Shown one piece after another: positions 49,928-58,096 of a DNA stretch of 64,000 bases. Within the stretch, counting starts at the first letter, position 1. Each line of letters begins with the position of its first letter. The notes beneath the pieces were generated by a model. That model did not search any database. It worked only from the letters and a program-made list of their open reading frames with translations, and had not been told where the DNA came from. This stretch comes from VRUE01 sp963762205 (GTDB taxonomy: Bacteria; Actinomycetota; Thermoleophilia; Solirubrobacterales; 70-9). The translations under genes and the position numbers were made by a program. The DNA is taken from positions 62,001-126,000 of the forward strand of contig CAVXJZ010000004.1 of assembly GCA_963762205.1 (NCBI GenBank). Reading direction: 5' to 3'.

Positions 49928-51556
49928 ATGCCCGACCCCAGCATCGTGCGCTTCCGCCGGGTCGTCACCTCTGCCTACGCGTACCTCGAGGAGCGCCGCC
50001 AGGAGGTCAACGACCTCAATGTCTTCCCCGTCGCCGACGGCGACACGGGCGACAACATGGCGATGACGATGCGGGCGGTGATGGAGGAGCTCGACCGCCT
50101 CGACGGCCAGGACGTGGACGAGGTCGGCCGCACCGAGCTGGTCCAGGCGCTGGCGCGGGCGGCCCTGATGGGCGCGCGCGGCAACTCGGGCGTGATCCTC
50201 AGCCAGATCGTGCGCGGCGCCGCCGAGGAGCTGGCCAGCCGCCCCGGGGAGCTGATCGACCCGGTGCTCGTCGCCTCTGCCTTCGCCAGCGCCGCCGACG
50301 CCGCCTACGCGTCGGTTCGAGAGCCGGCGGAGGGGACGATGCTGACCGTGTTCCGCGAGATGGCCCACTCGCTCGCCCACCAGCTCGCCCATCTCGACGC
50401 CGACCGCCAGCGCCTCGACCGCGGCGTCAGCGAGGAGCAGCAGGACGCAGTCCTCGCCGAGGTCCTGGAGCGCGCGATCGACGACGGCCAGAAGGCGGTC
50501 GAGCGCACGCCCGAGCAGCTGGAGGTCCTGCGCGAGTCCGGCGTCGTCGACGCCGGCGGCTACGGCCTGGTCCTGATCCTGGCCGGCGTCGTCGCCGGGC
50601 TGCGCGGCGACCTCGATGTTCCCCAGATCGACCACCAGGAGGCGCCCCGCCTGAGCCGCCCCCATCACGAGGACAGCCGCTTCCGCTACTGCACGAACTT
50701 CATCGTCTCCGGTGCCGGCCTGGCCCCGCGCGACCATCTGCCGCGGCTCGAGGGCCTGGGCGACTCGGTCCTGGTGGTCGGCGACGAGGCGACGCTCAAG
50801 GTCCACGTCCACACCGACGAGCCGGAGGCGGCGGTCGCCCTGTTCGAGGGCGTCGGCGAGGTGACCAACCTCGACGTCGCCGACATGCGCGAGCAGGTGG
50901 CCGAACGCGACGCCCGCCTGCAGTCGGGGCGGACCGGCGCTCTGGCCGTCGCCGCGGGACAGGGCCTCGAGCGCCTCTTCGCCCAGCTCGGCGCCCACGT
51001 GGTGCCCGGCGGCGAGACCCTGAACCCGTCCACCTACGAGCTTCTCGCCGGGATCCATGAGGTTCCCGCCGAGGAAGTCCTCGTCCTGCCCAGCTCGGGG
51101 AACGTGATCATGGCCGCGGAGCGCGCCTGCGAGCTCTCCGAGAAGCCGGCCCGCGTGGTGCGCTCGACCTCGCAGCAGGCGAGCCTCCTGGCCCTGGTCG
51201 AGCTCGACCCCGAGGCGGATTCGACCGAGAACGCCGAGCGGCTCGAGGCGGCGCTCGGGGAGATCGCCGGCGGCGGCGTCGCGGCGGCGGCCCGCGACGA
51301 TCCGCAGGGCCGCTTTCGCGTCGGCGATGCGGTCGGCTTCGCCGGCGGCGAGATCGTCGCCTGGGGAGGGGCGGGCACGACGCTCGCGGCGACGATCGAG
51401 CGCCTGGCCGCGGGAGCGGAGATCGTCACGGTCATCGCGGGCGAGGGGGCGCCGATCCCCCTCGATGAGGTCGACACCCACGTCCCGGAGGGCGTCGAGG
51501 TGGAGACGCACGAGGGCGGGCAGCCGAGCTGGTGGTGGCTGCTGGCGGCCCAGTAG
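49928..51556 (+). CDS. fakA: DAK2/DegV-type fatty acid kinase catalytic subunit (FakA/YloV family)
   Basis: The 542 residues begin with a DAK2 kinase domain: NDLNVFPVADGDTGDNMAMTM near residue 30 and ALMGARGNSGVILSQIVRG near 80, the nucleotide and metal site of the DhaL fold. A middle domain (CTNFIVSGAG) and a C-terminal DegV-like region with VLPSSGNVIMAAERA follow. FakA phosphorylates fatty acids held by FakB. It is placed directly upstream of recG, as in many Gram-positive genomes. FakB is not in this window. Confidence 0.9.
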   Translation: MPDPSIVRFRRVVTSAYAYLEERRQEVNDLNVFPVADGDTGDNMAMTMRAVMEELDRLDGQDVDEVGRTELVQALARAALMGARGNSGVILSQIVRGAAEELASRPGELIDPVLVASAFASAADAAYASVREPAEGTMLTVFREMAHSLAHQLAHLDADRQRLDRGVSEEQQDAVLAEVLERAIDDGQKAVERTPEQLEVLRESGVVDAGGYGLVLILAGVVAGLRGDLDVPQIDHQEAPRLSRPHHEDSRFRYCTNFIVSGAGLAPRDHLPRLEGLGDSVLVVGDEATLKVHVHTDEPEAAVALFEGVGEVTNLDVADMREQVAERDARLQSGRTGALAVAAGQGLERLFAQLGAHVVPGGETLNPSTYELLAGIHEVPAEEVLVLPSSGNVIMAAERACELSEKPARVVRSTSQQASLLALVELDPEADSTENAERLEAALGEIAGGGVAAAARDDPQGRFRVGDAVGFAGGEIVAWGGAGTTLAATIERLAAGAEIVTVIAGEGAPIPLDEVDTHVPEGVEVETHEGGQPSWWWLLAAQ

Positions 51557-51562
51557 CGGGTC

Positions 51563-53770
51563 GTGCGCGGCTTCGGCGGCCAGGCGGAGCTGACCCCGGC
51601 GAGGCTCCGCGAGGCCGCCGTGCACTGGCCGCGCGCGGCGGCGCTTGAGGTGGCGCTGACCTCGCTCTCGGGCGTCGGCCCGAAGCTCGCCGAGGCGGCC
51701 GCCGAGGCCGGGATCGCGACGCTCGGCGACCTGCTTCTCCGCTTTCCCCACAGCCACCGCGACCGCACGGTCGTGCCTCTCGCCGAGCTCGGGGCCGGTG
51801 ACAGCGGGACGATTCGGGTCGAGGTGCTGGGAAGCACCCCCCGGCCCTTTCGTCGTCGGGGGCTGTCGATCACCTCGGTCAAGGTGGGCGACGAATCCGG
51901 CCACCTCAGGGCAAGTTGGTTCAACCAGCCCTGGGTGGCACAGAAGCTTCAACCGGGGTCGACCCTGCTGCTCACCGGCTCGCGCGACAAACGTGGCTTC
52001 CGGGTCTCCGAATACGAGTTCCTCGCCTCCGGCCCGCGGGTCCTGTCGGAGGATGAGGGGGGCGCTGCGGGCGAGGGCGTCCTCGACCCCCCTCATCCTC
52101 CGCCACCCGCGGGAGAGGCGAAGAAGCTCGTCCCGGTGCACCCGGCGACGGAAAAGCTGAGGCCCCAACAGATCAGGCAGTGGGTGGAGCAGGCGATCGA
52201 GTTGGCCCCGAACCTGTTGGAGGCGCTGCCGGCTGAGATCAGGGTCAGGCGTGGCCTCGCCGGCGTGGCCGACGCCGTTACCGCGATCCACTTTCCGGAG
52301 GACGAGGAGGAGATGGAAGCGGCGGTGGAGCGGCTCGTCTTCGAAGAGCTCTTCCTCCACCAGGCCGTTCTCGCCAGCCGCGGCCGGGCGCGCCGGACCG
52401 CCCGCCCGGCGCCGCGCGTCGGCGCCCCCGGCGCGCTCGTCTCCGCCTGGCTCGACTCGCTCCCATTCGAGCCCACGGCCGGCCAGCTCACCGCCTTCGA
52501 CGAGATCGACGCCGATCTCGGCTCGGGCGAGCCGATGGCGCGTCTGTTGATGGGCGAGGTCGGCTCTGGCAAGACGGTCGTCGCGCTCTACGCGATGCTC
52601 CGCGCCCTCGAGGCCGGGCAGCAGGCGGTGCTGATGGCGCCGACCGAGACGCTCGCCGAGCAGCATGCGGCGACCCTCGACCGGCTGCTGGCCGCGGCCG
52701 GAACGATCCCCTTCGCCCTGCTGACCGGGGCGACGCCGGCGCCACGCAGGCGCGAGGCGATCGAGCGCCTGGCGACCGGCGAGCTGGGGCTGGCGGTCGG
52801 CACCCACGCCCTGATCGAGCCCTCGATCCGCTTCGCCCGGCTCGGCGTCTGCGTGGTCGACGAGCAGCACCGCTTCGGCGTCGAGCAGCGGCGGGCGCTC
52901 GACGCGAAGGCGCCGCAGGGGCTCGCCCCCCACGTCCTGCACATGACCGCTACGCCGATCCCGCGCACACTCTCGTTGACCGCATTCGGGGACCTCGACA
53001 CCACCGCCCTGCGCGAGCTGCCTTCCGGTCGCAGCCCGGTGGAGACGCGGCTGGTGGGGGGCGGCGAACGCGAGGCGGCCTTCGAGCTGGTGCGCGCCCG
53101 GCTGCGCGAGGGCAGGCAGGCGTTCGTCGTCTGCCCGCTCGTCGCCGAGTCGGAGAAGCGGCAGGGCAAGGCGGTCGAGGAGGAGGCGGCCCGGCTCGCC
53201 GCGGGCGAGCTGCGCGACTTCGAGCTGGGGGTCCTGCACGGGCAGATGCCATCGGCCGACAAGGCCGCGGCGATGGCACGGTTCGCGTCCGGGGAGACCG
53301 AGGTGCTGGTCGCGACGACGGTGATCGAGGTCGGCGTCGACGTCCCCAACGCGACCGTGATGGTGGTCGAGGGCGCGGAGCGCTACGGGGTGTCGCAGCT
53401 GCACCAGCTGCGCGGTCGCGTGGGGCGGGGCGAGCACCGCTCGTCCTGCCTGCTGGTTCCCGAAGACCCGGGCTCCTCGGCGCGGCGCCGGTTGCGGGCC
53501 GTCGCCGAGGAGAGCGACGGCTTCAGGCTGGCCGAGATCGACCTGGCGCTGCGCGGGGCGGGGGAGGCGCTCGGCACCCGCCAGCACGGGTTGCCGCGCT
53601 TCGCCCTCGCCGAGCTGCCCCGTGACCTGCCGCTGCTGCTCGAGGCCCGCGAGGAGGTGCTCGGCCTGCTCCGCGAGCACGGCTCTCTGGATGCCGCTCC
53701 GCTCGGTCCGTTGATGGACGCCGCCCGCGCCCGCTTCGCCGGCGCCGCCAACGCCCCGATCTCCCCATGA
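51563..53770 (+). CDS. recG: ATP-dependent DNA helicase RecG
   Basis: RecG remodels stalled forks and branched DNA. The 735 residues have the N-terminal wedge domain (GVGPKLAEAAAEAGIATLGDLLLRFP, OB fold to about residue 160), Walker A MGEVGSGKTVVALYAML near 332, DEQH Walker B, and the C-terminal LHQLRGRVGRGEHRSSCLL block (read in parts). Between the wedge and LVPVHPATEKLRP about 20 Gly/Pro-rich residues (162-183) are coded by a palindromic element. The GTG start is 6 nt after fakA. Confidence 0.95.
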   Translation: MRGFGGQAELTPARLREAAVHWPRAAALEVALTSLSGVGPKLAEAAAEAGIATLGDLLLRFPHSHRDRTVVPLAELGAGDSGTIRVEVLGSTPRPFRRRGLSITSVKVGDESGHLRASWFNQPWVAQKLQPGSTLLLTGSRDKRGFRVSEYEFLASGPRVLSEDEGGAAGEGVLDPPHPPPPAGEAKKLVPVHPATEKLRPQQIRQWVEQAIELAPNLLEALPAEIRVRRGLAGVADAVTAIHFPEDEEEMEAAVERLVFEELFLHQAVLASRGRARRTARPAPRVGAPGALVSAWLDSLPFEPTAGQLTAFDEIDADLGSGEPMARLLMGEVGSGKTVVALYAMLRALEAGQQAVLMAPTETLAEQHAATLDRLLAAAGTIPFALLTGATPAPRRREAIERLATGELGLAVGTHALIEPSIRFARLGVCVVDEQHRFGVEQRRALDAKAPQGLAPHVLHMTATPIPRTLSLTAFGDLDTTALRELPSGRSPVETRLVGGGEREAAFELVRARLREGRQAFVVCPLVAESEKRQGKAVEEEAARLAAGELRDFELGVLHGQMPSADKAAAMARFASGETEVLVATTVIEVGVDVPNATVMVVEGAERYGVSQLHQLRGRVGRGEHRSSCLLVPEDPGSSARRRLRAVAEESDGFRLAEIDLALRGAGEALGTRQHGLPRFALAELPRDLPLLLEAREEVLGLLREHGSLDAAPLGPLMDAARARFAGAANAPISP
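52047..52102 (+). repeat. Palindromic element inside recG (related to the one in ribD)
   Basis: CGGAGGATGAGGGGGG (52047-52062) is perfectly complementary to 52087-52102, with an inner CGAGG/CCTCG stem. The centre begins CGCTGCGGG and ends GTCCTCGA, like the ribD element read on the other strand. The insertion keeps the recG frame. Confidence 0.9.
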
Positions 53771-53780
53771 TTCCGACCGC

Positions 53781-53826
53781 CGCTTTGGACTTTGTCCATG
53801 CTGGGGCAGGTAGAAAGTCCAAAGCG
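53781..53826. repeat. Perfect 13-bp inverted repeat between recG and rsmD
   Basis: CGCTTTGGACTTT (53781-53793) and AAAGTCCAAAGCG (53814-53826) flank a 20-nt loop. The spacer is richer in A and T than its surroundings. It has no T-run but could work as a bidirectional structural terminator or be another dispersed palindrome. Confidence 0.8.
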
Positions 53827-53843
53827 TCGAGGCGGGTGGTCGT

Positions 53844-54398
53844 TTGAGGGTCGTTGCCGGAGAGCTGAAGGGCCGCCGCCTGCTGGCGCCGCGGGGATGG
53901 AAGGTGCGCCCGACCTCGGACCGGGTGCGCGAGGCGATCTTCTCGGCGCTGGGCGAGGCGGTGAGCGGGGCGAGGGTGCTGGACCTCTACTGCGGGACCG
54001 GGGCGCTGGCGATCGAGGCGCTCTCGCGCGGCGCCGCGAGCGCGGTCCTCGTCGACCGCGACACCCGCCCGGCGCGCGGCAACATCGAGAACCTCGGCCT
54101 GGGCGGGCGGGCCGAGCTGGTCCGCCGCGACGCCGTGCGCTGGCTGGCGGACGGGGCGGAGGCCGGGGAGGAGGCCCGATTCGACCTCGTCTTCGTCGAT
54201 GCCCCGTATAGACTCGCCGACCGCGTGGGGAAGGAACTGGACAGCCAACTTCCCCGCCTTCTCGACACGGGGGGGCGGGCGATCGTCGAGAGCGGCGCTC
54301 GCGGGCCGATGCGGGTCGAGTCGCTCGAGCGGATCCGTCAGCGCCGCTACGGCGCCACCGACGTCTCGTTCTACGGGCGGCGGGGGGAGAGCTCGTGA
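53844..54398 (+). CDS. rsmD: 16S rRNA m2G966 methyltransferase RsmD
   Basis: RsmD methylates guanine 966 of 16S rRNA. The 184 residues from the TTG at 53844 begin LRVVAGELKGRRLLAPRGWKVRPT, as usual, and contain VLDLYCGTGALAIEALSRGA (SAM site). The catalytic motif, normally DPPY, reads VFVDAPYR here. The remaining sequence looks intact, so the Pro-to-Ala change is probably tolerated. It overlaps coaD (GTGA), the classical rsmD-coaD pair. Confidence 0.92.
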   Translation: MRVVAGELKGRRLLAPRGWKVRPTSDRVREAIFSALGEAVSGARVLDLYCGTGALAIEALSRGAASAVLVDRDTRPARGNIENLGLGGRAELVRRDAVRWLADGAEAGEEARFDLVFVDAPYRLADRVGKELDSQLPRLLDTGGRAIVESGARGPMRVESLERIRQRRYGATDVSFYGRRGESS

Positions 54399-54898
54399 GC
54401 GGGCGCCAGGCCGGCACCGCGGTCTGCCCGGGCAGCTACGACCCGGTCACCAACGGGCACCTCGACATCATCACCCGCACCTCGTCGGTCTTCGAGCGGG
54501 TCGTCGTCGGCGTCGTCAACAACCCGATCCGCAAGCAGAAGACGCTCTTCTCCGCCGAGGAGCGCAGGGCCTTCATCGAGGCGGCGACCGCCGACCTCGA
54601 CAACGTCGAGGTGCAGACCTTCTCCAACCTGCTGGTCGAGTTCGCGCGGGAACTGGAGGCGACCGCGATCGTCAAGGGGCTGAGGGCGATCTCCGACTTC
54701 GAGTACGAGTTCGAGATGGCGCAGCTGAACCGCAAGCTCGACCCCGACATGGAGAGCGTCTACATGATCGCCTCGCCCCAGTACAGCTTCCTCTCGTCCA
54801 CCGGAGTGAAGGAAATGGCGACCTTCAAGGGCGACGTTTCCGACCTCGTGCCAGGCCCCGTCGCGGCTGCGATGGCGGAGCGCCTGGGCGAGAGGTAG
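54395..54898 (+). CDS. coaD: Phosphopantetheine adenylyltransferase
   Basis: CoaD makes dephospho-CoA. The 167 residues include CPGSYDPVTNGHLDIITRTS with the TxGH nucleotidyltransferase motif near residue 18, GLRAISDFEYEFEMAQLNRKLDP (read in parts), and SPQYSFLSSTGVKEMA near the end, where the family's usual ISSSxVKE appears as LSSTGVKE. The GTG start overlaps the rsmD stop. Confidence 0.95.
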   Translation: MSGRQAGTAVCPGSYDPVTNGHLDIITRTSSVFERVVVGVVNNPIRKQKTLFSAEERRAFIEAATADLDNVEVQTFSNLLVEFARELEATAIVKGLRAISDFEYEFEMAQLNRKLDPDMESVYMIASPQYSFLSSTGVKEMATFKGDVSDLVPGPVAAAMAERLGER

Positions 54899-54991
54899 GC
54901 TTCCGGACGGAAAGGCCGCCGTGGGCGAGAGTTTGCAAAAAGCCGAGGAAATCACGGCTTCTGCGCCAAAAGTGCCTCCGACACGTAGGCT

Positions 54992-54997
54992 TACGAT
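54992..54997 (+). promoter_or_regulatory. -10 box TACGAT for the leaderless sepIVA-like gene
   Basis: TACGAT ends 6 nt before the ATG at 55004. A second TANNNT box, TAGGCT, directly precedes it (54986-54991). The rest of the 105-bp spacer after coaD shows no gene. Confidence 0.55.
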
Positions 54998-55003
54998 CTG
55001 CCG

Positions 55004-55489
55004 ATGGACGTACTGGTCCTAATAGACAAGCTGGACGATGTCGTCCACAACGCGCGGGCGGTCCCCCTGACCGACCAGGTGCGTGTGGATCGCGAGGAGA
55101 TCTACGACCTCCTCGACCAGATGCGCGCCACGATCCCCGAGGAGATCAAGCAGGCGCGCTGGATCGTCAAGGAGCGCCAGGAGATGCTCGCCGAGGCCAA
55201 ACGCGAGGCCGAGCGCATCGTCCGCGAGGCGCGTGAGCAACAGGCGCGACTGATCTCCGACGAAGAGGTCACCAAGCAGGCCGAGCGCGCCGCCGACGAG
55301 ATCGTCGAGGACGCCCGCACCCGCGAGCGCGAGATCCGCCTCGGCGCCGAGGACTACGCCGACGAGATCCTCAACACTCTCGAGGTCAACCTTCAGAAGT
55401 TCCTGGCGGCCGTGCAGCGCGGTCGCGACCGGCTCGCCGGCCGCGACGAGGAATCGGTCGCCGACCTCGACGAGCAGCAGCCCGAGTAG
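55004..55489 (+). CDS. SepIVA-like coiled-coil protein (actinobacterial DivIVA-type)
   Basis: The 161-residue protein starts MDVLVLIDKLDDVVHNARAV and continues TDQVRVDREEIYDLLDQMRATIPEEIKQARWIVKERQEML (read in parts), nearly the consensus of the actinobacterial protein next to coaD, called SepIVA in mycobacteria (Rv2927c, from memory). From about residue 50 to 140 it is a highly charged coiled coil. It is thought to guide division or envelope growth. It converges with the DUF177 gene with 3 nt between. Confidence 0.85.
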   Translation: MDVLVLIDKLDDVVHNARAVPLTDQVRVDREEIYDLLDQMRATIPEEIKQARWIVKERQEMLAEAKREAERIVREAREQQARLISDEEVTKQAERAADEIVEDARTREREIRLGAEDYADEILNTLEVNLQKFLAAVQRGRDRLAGRDEESVADLDEQQPE

Positions 55490-55492
55490 GGC

Positions 55493-56014
55493 TCAGTCCA
55501 GCTTCAGCTCGTCGAGCTTCGCCCAGCGCGGGTCCGGGGCGCCGCCGTGCTCGTGGTCGCCGGGGTCCGAATCGTTCAGCGACAGGCCGCAAACCGGGCA
55601 GAGCCCGGCGCAGTCGGCCCGGCAGAGGATCCGGGTGGGCAGGGTGAGGATCGCCGCGTCGTGGGCCCAACGCCCGAGGTCGAGCTCGTTCTGCTCGTCG
55701 ACGTAGGGGCTGCGCAGCTCCTCGTCCTCGGCCTCCTGCTGGTCGATCTCCCGCGCGTCGACCTCGGTCTCGACGCCCGCCGCCTCGAGGCAGCGCATGC
55801 ACGGCCCCTCGACCCGGAGCCCGAAGCGCAGGTGGAAGGCGTAGCCGCGGTTGGGGCGTGACACCTCCAGCCGGCCCCGCACCGGGTCCGGCGACGGCTC
55901 GTAGGCCTGGCCGCCCAGCCGCAGCGCCCCGATCGCCACGGGCAGCTCGAGGCGGGTGCCCTCGCCGTGGGAGAGGGAGAGCCGGTCGAGCTCGATGATC
56001 GTGGAAGATTGCAC
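55493..56014 (-). CDS. DUF177 / YceD-family protein (23S rRNA accumulation)
   Basis: The family is linked to rRNA maturation and nearly always precedes rpmF. The protein shows GPCMRCLEAAGVETEVDAREID (CxxC) and a second pair in ILCRADCAGLCPVCGLSLN. The frame stays open to a GTG at 56056, but that start lies inside the divergent methyltransferase gene. The GTG at 56014 fits family starts better and has TAACCT about 10 nt upstream. Length is then 173 residues. Confidence 0.85.
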   Translation of the reverse strand: MQSSTIIELDRLSLSHGEGTRLELPVAIGALRLGGQAYEPSPDPVRGRLEVSRPNRGYAFHLRFGLRVEGPCMRCLEAAGVETEVDAREIDQQEAEDEELRSPYVDEQNELDLGRWAHDAAILTLPTRILCRADCAGLCPVCGLSLNDSDPGDHEHGGAPDPRWAKLDELKLD

Positions 56015-56034
56015 CTCCCGAACGAGGTTAGAAG

Positions 56035-56529
56035 ATGGGTCAATTCGACTGGACACCGGACGAGTACCTGGAGCGGATCCGCTCCAGGATCCCCCGCTAC
56101 GACGAGCTGCAGGAGCGCGCCGTCGCCGCGATCCCCTTCCCGCCCGAGCGTGTGCTCGAGCTGGGCATGGGGACCGGGGAGACGACCCGGCGGCTGATCG
56201 AGGCCCACCCCGGGGCCTGGGTGATCGGCCTCGACTCCAGCCCGGACATGGTCTTCCGGGCCCGCCAGACCTACGACGACGTGCAGCTGGCGCGGATCGA
56301 GGACCCGCTTCCGGACGGCCCCTGGGACCTGGTGATCTCGGTGCTCTCGGTCGCCGACCTCGACGACGACCAGCAGCGCAGCCTCTGCAGGCGCGTCCGC
56401 GAGCACTCCCGCTCCCTGGTCATCGGCGACGTCTTCGAGGGGGATCAGCTCGAGAAGCTGGTCGAGTGGTGTCAGGGTGAGGTCGCCTGGGAGGCGGAGG
56501 AGTTGGCCGTCGTGCGCGCCGTTTATTGA
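56035..56529 (+). CDS. Class I SAM-dependent methyltransferase
   Basis: The 164-residue protein carries VLELGMGTGETTRRLIEAHP (SAM motif I) near residue 40, GLDSSPDMVFRAR (acidic loop) and DLVISVLSVADL (motif IV-like). The substrate is unknown. GAGG at 56024-56027 precedes the ATG. It is divergent from the DUF177 gene with 20 bp between starts, and precedes rpmF. Confidence 0.8.
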   Translation: MGQFDWTPDEYLERIRSRIPRYDELQERAVAAIPFPPERVLELGMGTGETTRRLIEAHPGAWVIGLDSSPDMVFRARQTYDDVQLARIEDPLPDGPWDLVISVLSVADLDDDQQRSLCRRVREHSRSLVIGDVFEGDQLEKLVEWCQGEVAWEAEELAVVRAVY

Positions 56530-56575
56530 GGAAGGGGCGGGTGCCCGGCCCTTCCTCGCTACCATTCCGCGACCG

Positions 56576-56791
56576 ATGGCCGTCCCGAAGAAGAGAACCT
56601 CGAGCGCCCGCCGCGACAAGCGGCGCGCCACCCACAGGGCACGCAAGCCCCGCCTCAACAGCTGCCCGCGCTGTCACAGCCCGCGGCTGCCTCACCGCGT
56701 CTGCCCGACCTGCGGGACCTACGCCGGCCGCGAGGTCGTCAGCCAGCGGGTCGTCGAGCCCACCGCGGGCACACCCGACGCCGAGGAGTAA
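56576..56791 (+). CDS. rpmF: 50S ribosomal protein L32
   Basis: The 71 residues begin MAVPKKRTSSARRDKRRATH and show CPRCHSPRLPHRVCPTCG, the four-cysteine zinc ribbon of the C+ form. TACCAT (56560-56565) lies 10 nt before the ATG. The TAA stop overlaps the plsX ATG (TAATG). DUF177 and L32 are usually adjacent in the same direction. Here DUF177 is inverted and a methyltransferase lies between. Confidence 0.95.
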   Translation: MAVPKKRTSSARRDKRRATHRARKPRLNSCPRCHSPRLPHRVCPTCGTYAGREVVSQRVVEPTAGTPDAEE

Positions 56792-57837
56792 TGCCGGACC
56801 GAGACGGCGCCACCGTCGCCCTCGACGGCTTCGGCGCCGAGCGGGGCTTGGCGACGCTGGCCCGGGGCGTGCGCACGGCCCTCGCCGCCGACCCCGGCCT
56901 GCGCGTGCGCGTCTTCGGGCCGCCGGCGGAGCTGGCGCTGGACGGCGTCGAGCGGGTCGAGGTCGTCCCCTGCGAGGAGTGGATCGCCAACGACGAGGAC
57001 CCGGTGCCCGCGGTCCGCGCCAGGCCGGAGGCCTCAATCGTGCGCGCTGCCGCCGACGTCGCCGACGGCCGCGCCGCGGCGATGGTCAGCCACGGCTCGA
57101 CCGGGGCGACGATGGCCGCCGCGACCTTCGGCCTGCGTCGCCTGCGCGGCGTCCAGCGCCCGGCACTGGCGGTGCGGCTGCCGGTGCCCGGAGAACGGCC
57201 CGTGCTCTTCCTCGACGTCGGCGCCAACGTCGACGTCCGCGCCCAGCACCTGGTCCAGTTCGCCTTCCTCGGCGCGGCCTTCAGCGAGGCTGTGCTCGGG
57301 GTCTCCGCGCCCCGGGTCGGCCTGCTCTCGGTCGGCGAGGAGGCCGGCAAGGGCCGCGAGGAGGTGGTTGCGGCCCACGCCACGCTCTCGGCCGCGGCCG
57401 GCATCGAGTTCGTCGGCAACGTCGAGGGCCGCGACCTGCCCGCAGCGGTCGCCGACGTCGTCATCACGGACGGCTTCACCGGCAACGTGGCGCTGAAGCT
57501 GATGGAGGGAACCGCCCGCGCCGTGACCGCCGCGATCCGCGAGGCCGCCGGCTCCAACCCGCTCGCCTCGCTGGGCGGCATGCTGATGCGACCGGCGCTG
57601 GGCGGGCTGCGCGGCGAGCTCGACCCCGACGCGACCGGCGGCGCAATCCTCCTCGGCCTGCGCGGAATCGCCGTCGTAGGCCACGGCAGCGCCGGCGCCG
57701 ACGGCATCGCCAACGCGGTCGGGCTGGCCGCGCGCGCGGTCGAGGTGGACGCCGTCGAGCGCACCGCCGCGCTGTTGCGCGAGGGCGGCGCCGGCCGCGG
57801 CGCGCTCGCATCCGGAGCGGAGGGCGGCGGAGCGTGA
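56791..57837 (+). CDS. plsX: Phosphate acyltransferase PlsX
   Basis: PlsX makes acyl-phosphate from acyl-ACP for phospholipid synthesis. The 348 residues start VALDGFGAERGLATLARGV (family normally 'DAMGGD') and include AAAMVSHGSTGATMAAATFGL, LDVGANVDVRAQHLVQFAFLG (read in parts), GLLSVGEEAGKG and VITDGFTGNVALKLMEG. The N-terminal GGD motif is altered here. Position before acpP supports the call. Confidence 0.92.
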   Translation: MPDRDGATVALDGFGAERGLATLARGVRTALAADPGLRVRVFGPPAELALDGVERVEVVPCEEWIANDEDPVPAVRARPEASIVRAAADVADGRAAAMVSHGSTGATMAAATFGLRRLRGVQRPALAVRLPVPGERPVLFLDVGANVDVRAQHLVQFAFLGAAFSEAVLGVSAPRVGLLSVGEEAGKGREEVVAAHATLSAAAGIEFVGNVEGRDLPAAVADVVITDGFTGNVALKLMEGTARAVTAAIREAAGSNPLASLGGMLMRPALGGLRGELDPDATGGAILLGLRGIAVVGHGSAGADGIANAVGLAARAVEVDAVERTAALLREGGAGRGALASGAEGGGA

Positions 57838-57850
57838 TAGGAAGGCGGCG

Positions 57851-58096
57851 ATGACCAAGGACGAAGTGCTTACGCTCGTCCGCGAGCACCTGGCCGAGGA
57901 GCTCGAGGTGGACGCGGCGGGAATCGGAGAGCAGACCCGCTTCAAGGAGGACCTCGACGCCGACTCGCTGGACCTCTACGAGCTGGTGATGGAGTTGGAG
58001 GACCGCTACGGGGTGGCGGTCTCCGAGGAGCAGGCTGCCGGGATCGAGACGGTCGGCGACGCGGTCGCCTTCGTCCTCGAGCACGCGCCGGCTTGA
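57851..58096 (+). CDS. acpP: Acyl carrier protein
   Basis: The 81-residue ACP has FKEDLDADSLDLYELVMELE, with the phosphopantetheine serine of DSLD at about residue 39. It starts 13 nt after plsX and its stop overlaps the rnc start (TTGA). Confidence 0.95.
   Translation: MTKDEVLTLVREHLAEELEVDAAGIGEQTRFKEDLDADSLDLYELVMELEDRYGVAVSEEQAAGIETVGDAVAFVLEHAPA

Noticed and set aside
49874..53680. Minus-strand open frame of 1268 codons opposite fakA and recG
   Set aside because: It is a pure antisense shadow with no motif, and both strands' true genes are well supported.
54899..55003. tRNA or small RNA gene in the coaD-sepIVA spacer
   Set aside because: No cloverleaf arms or conserved T-loop could be found. 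The spacer looks like promoter sequence.
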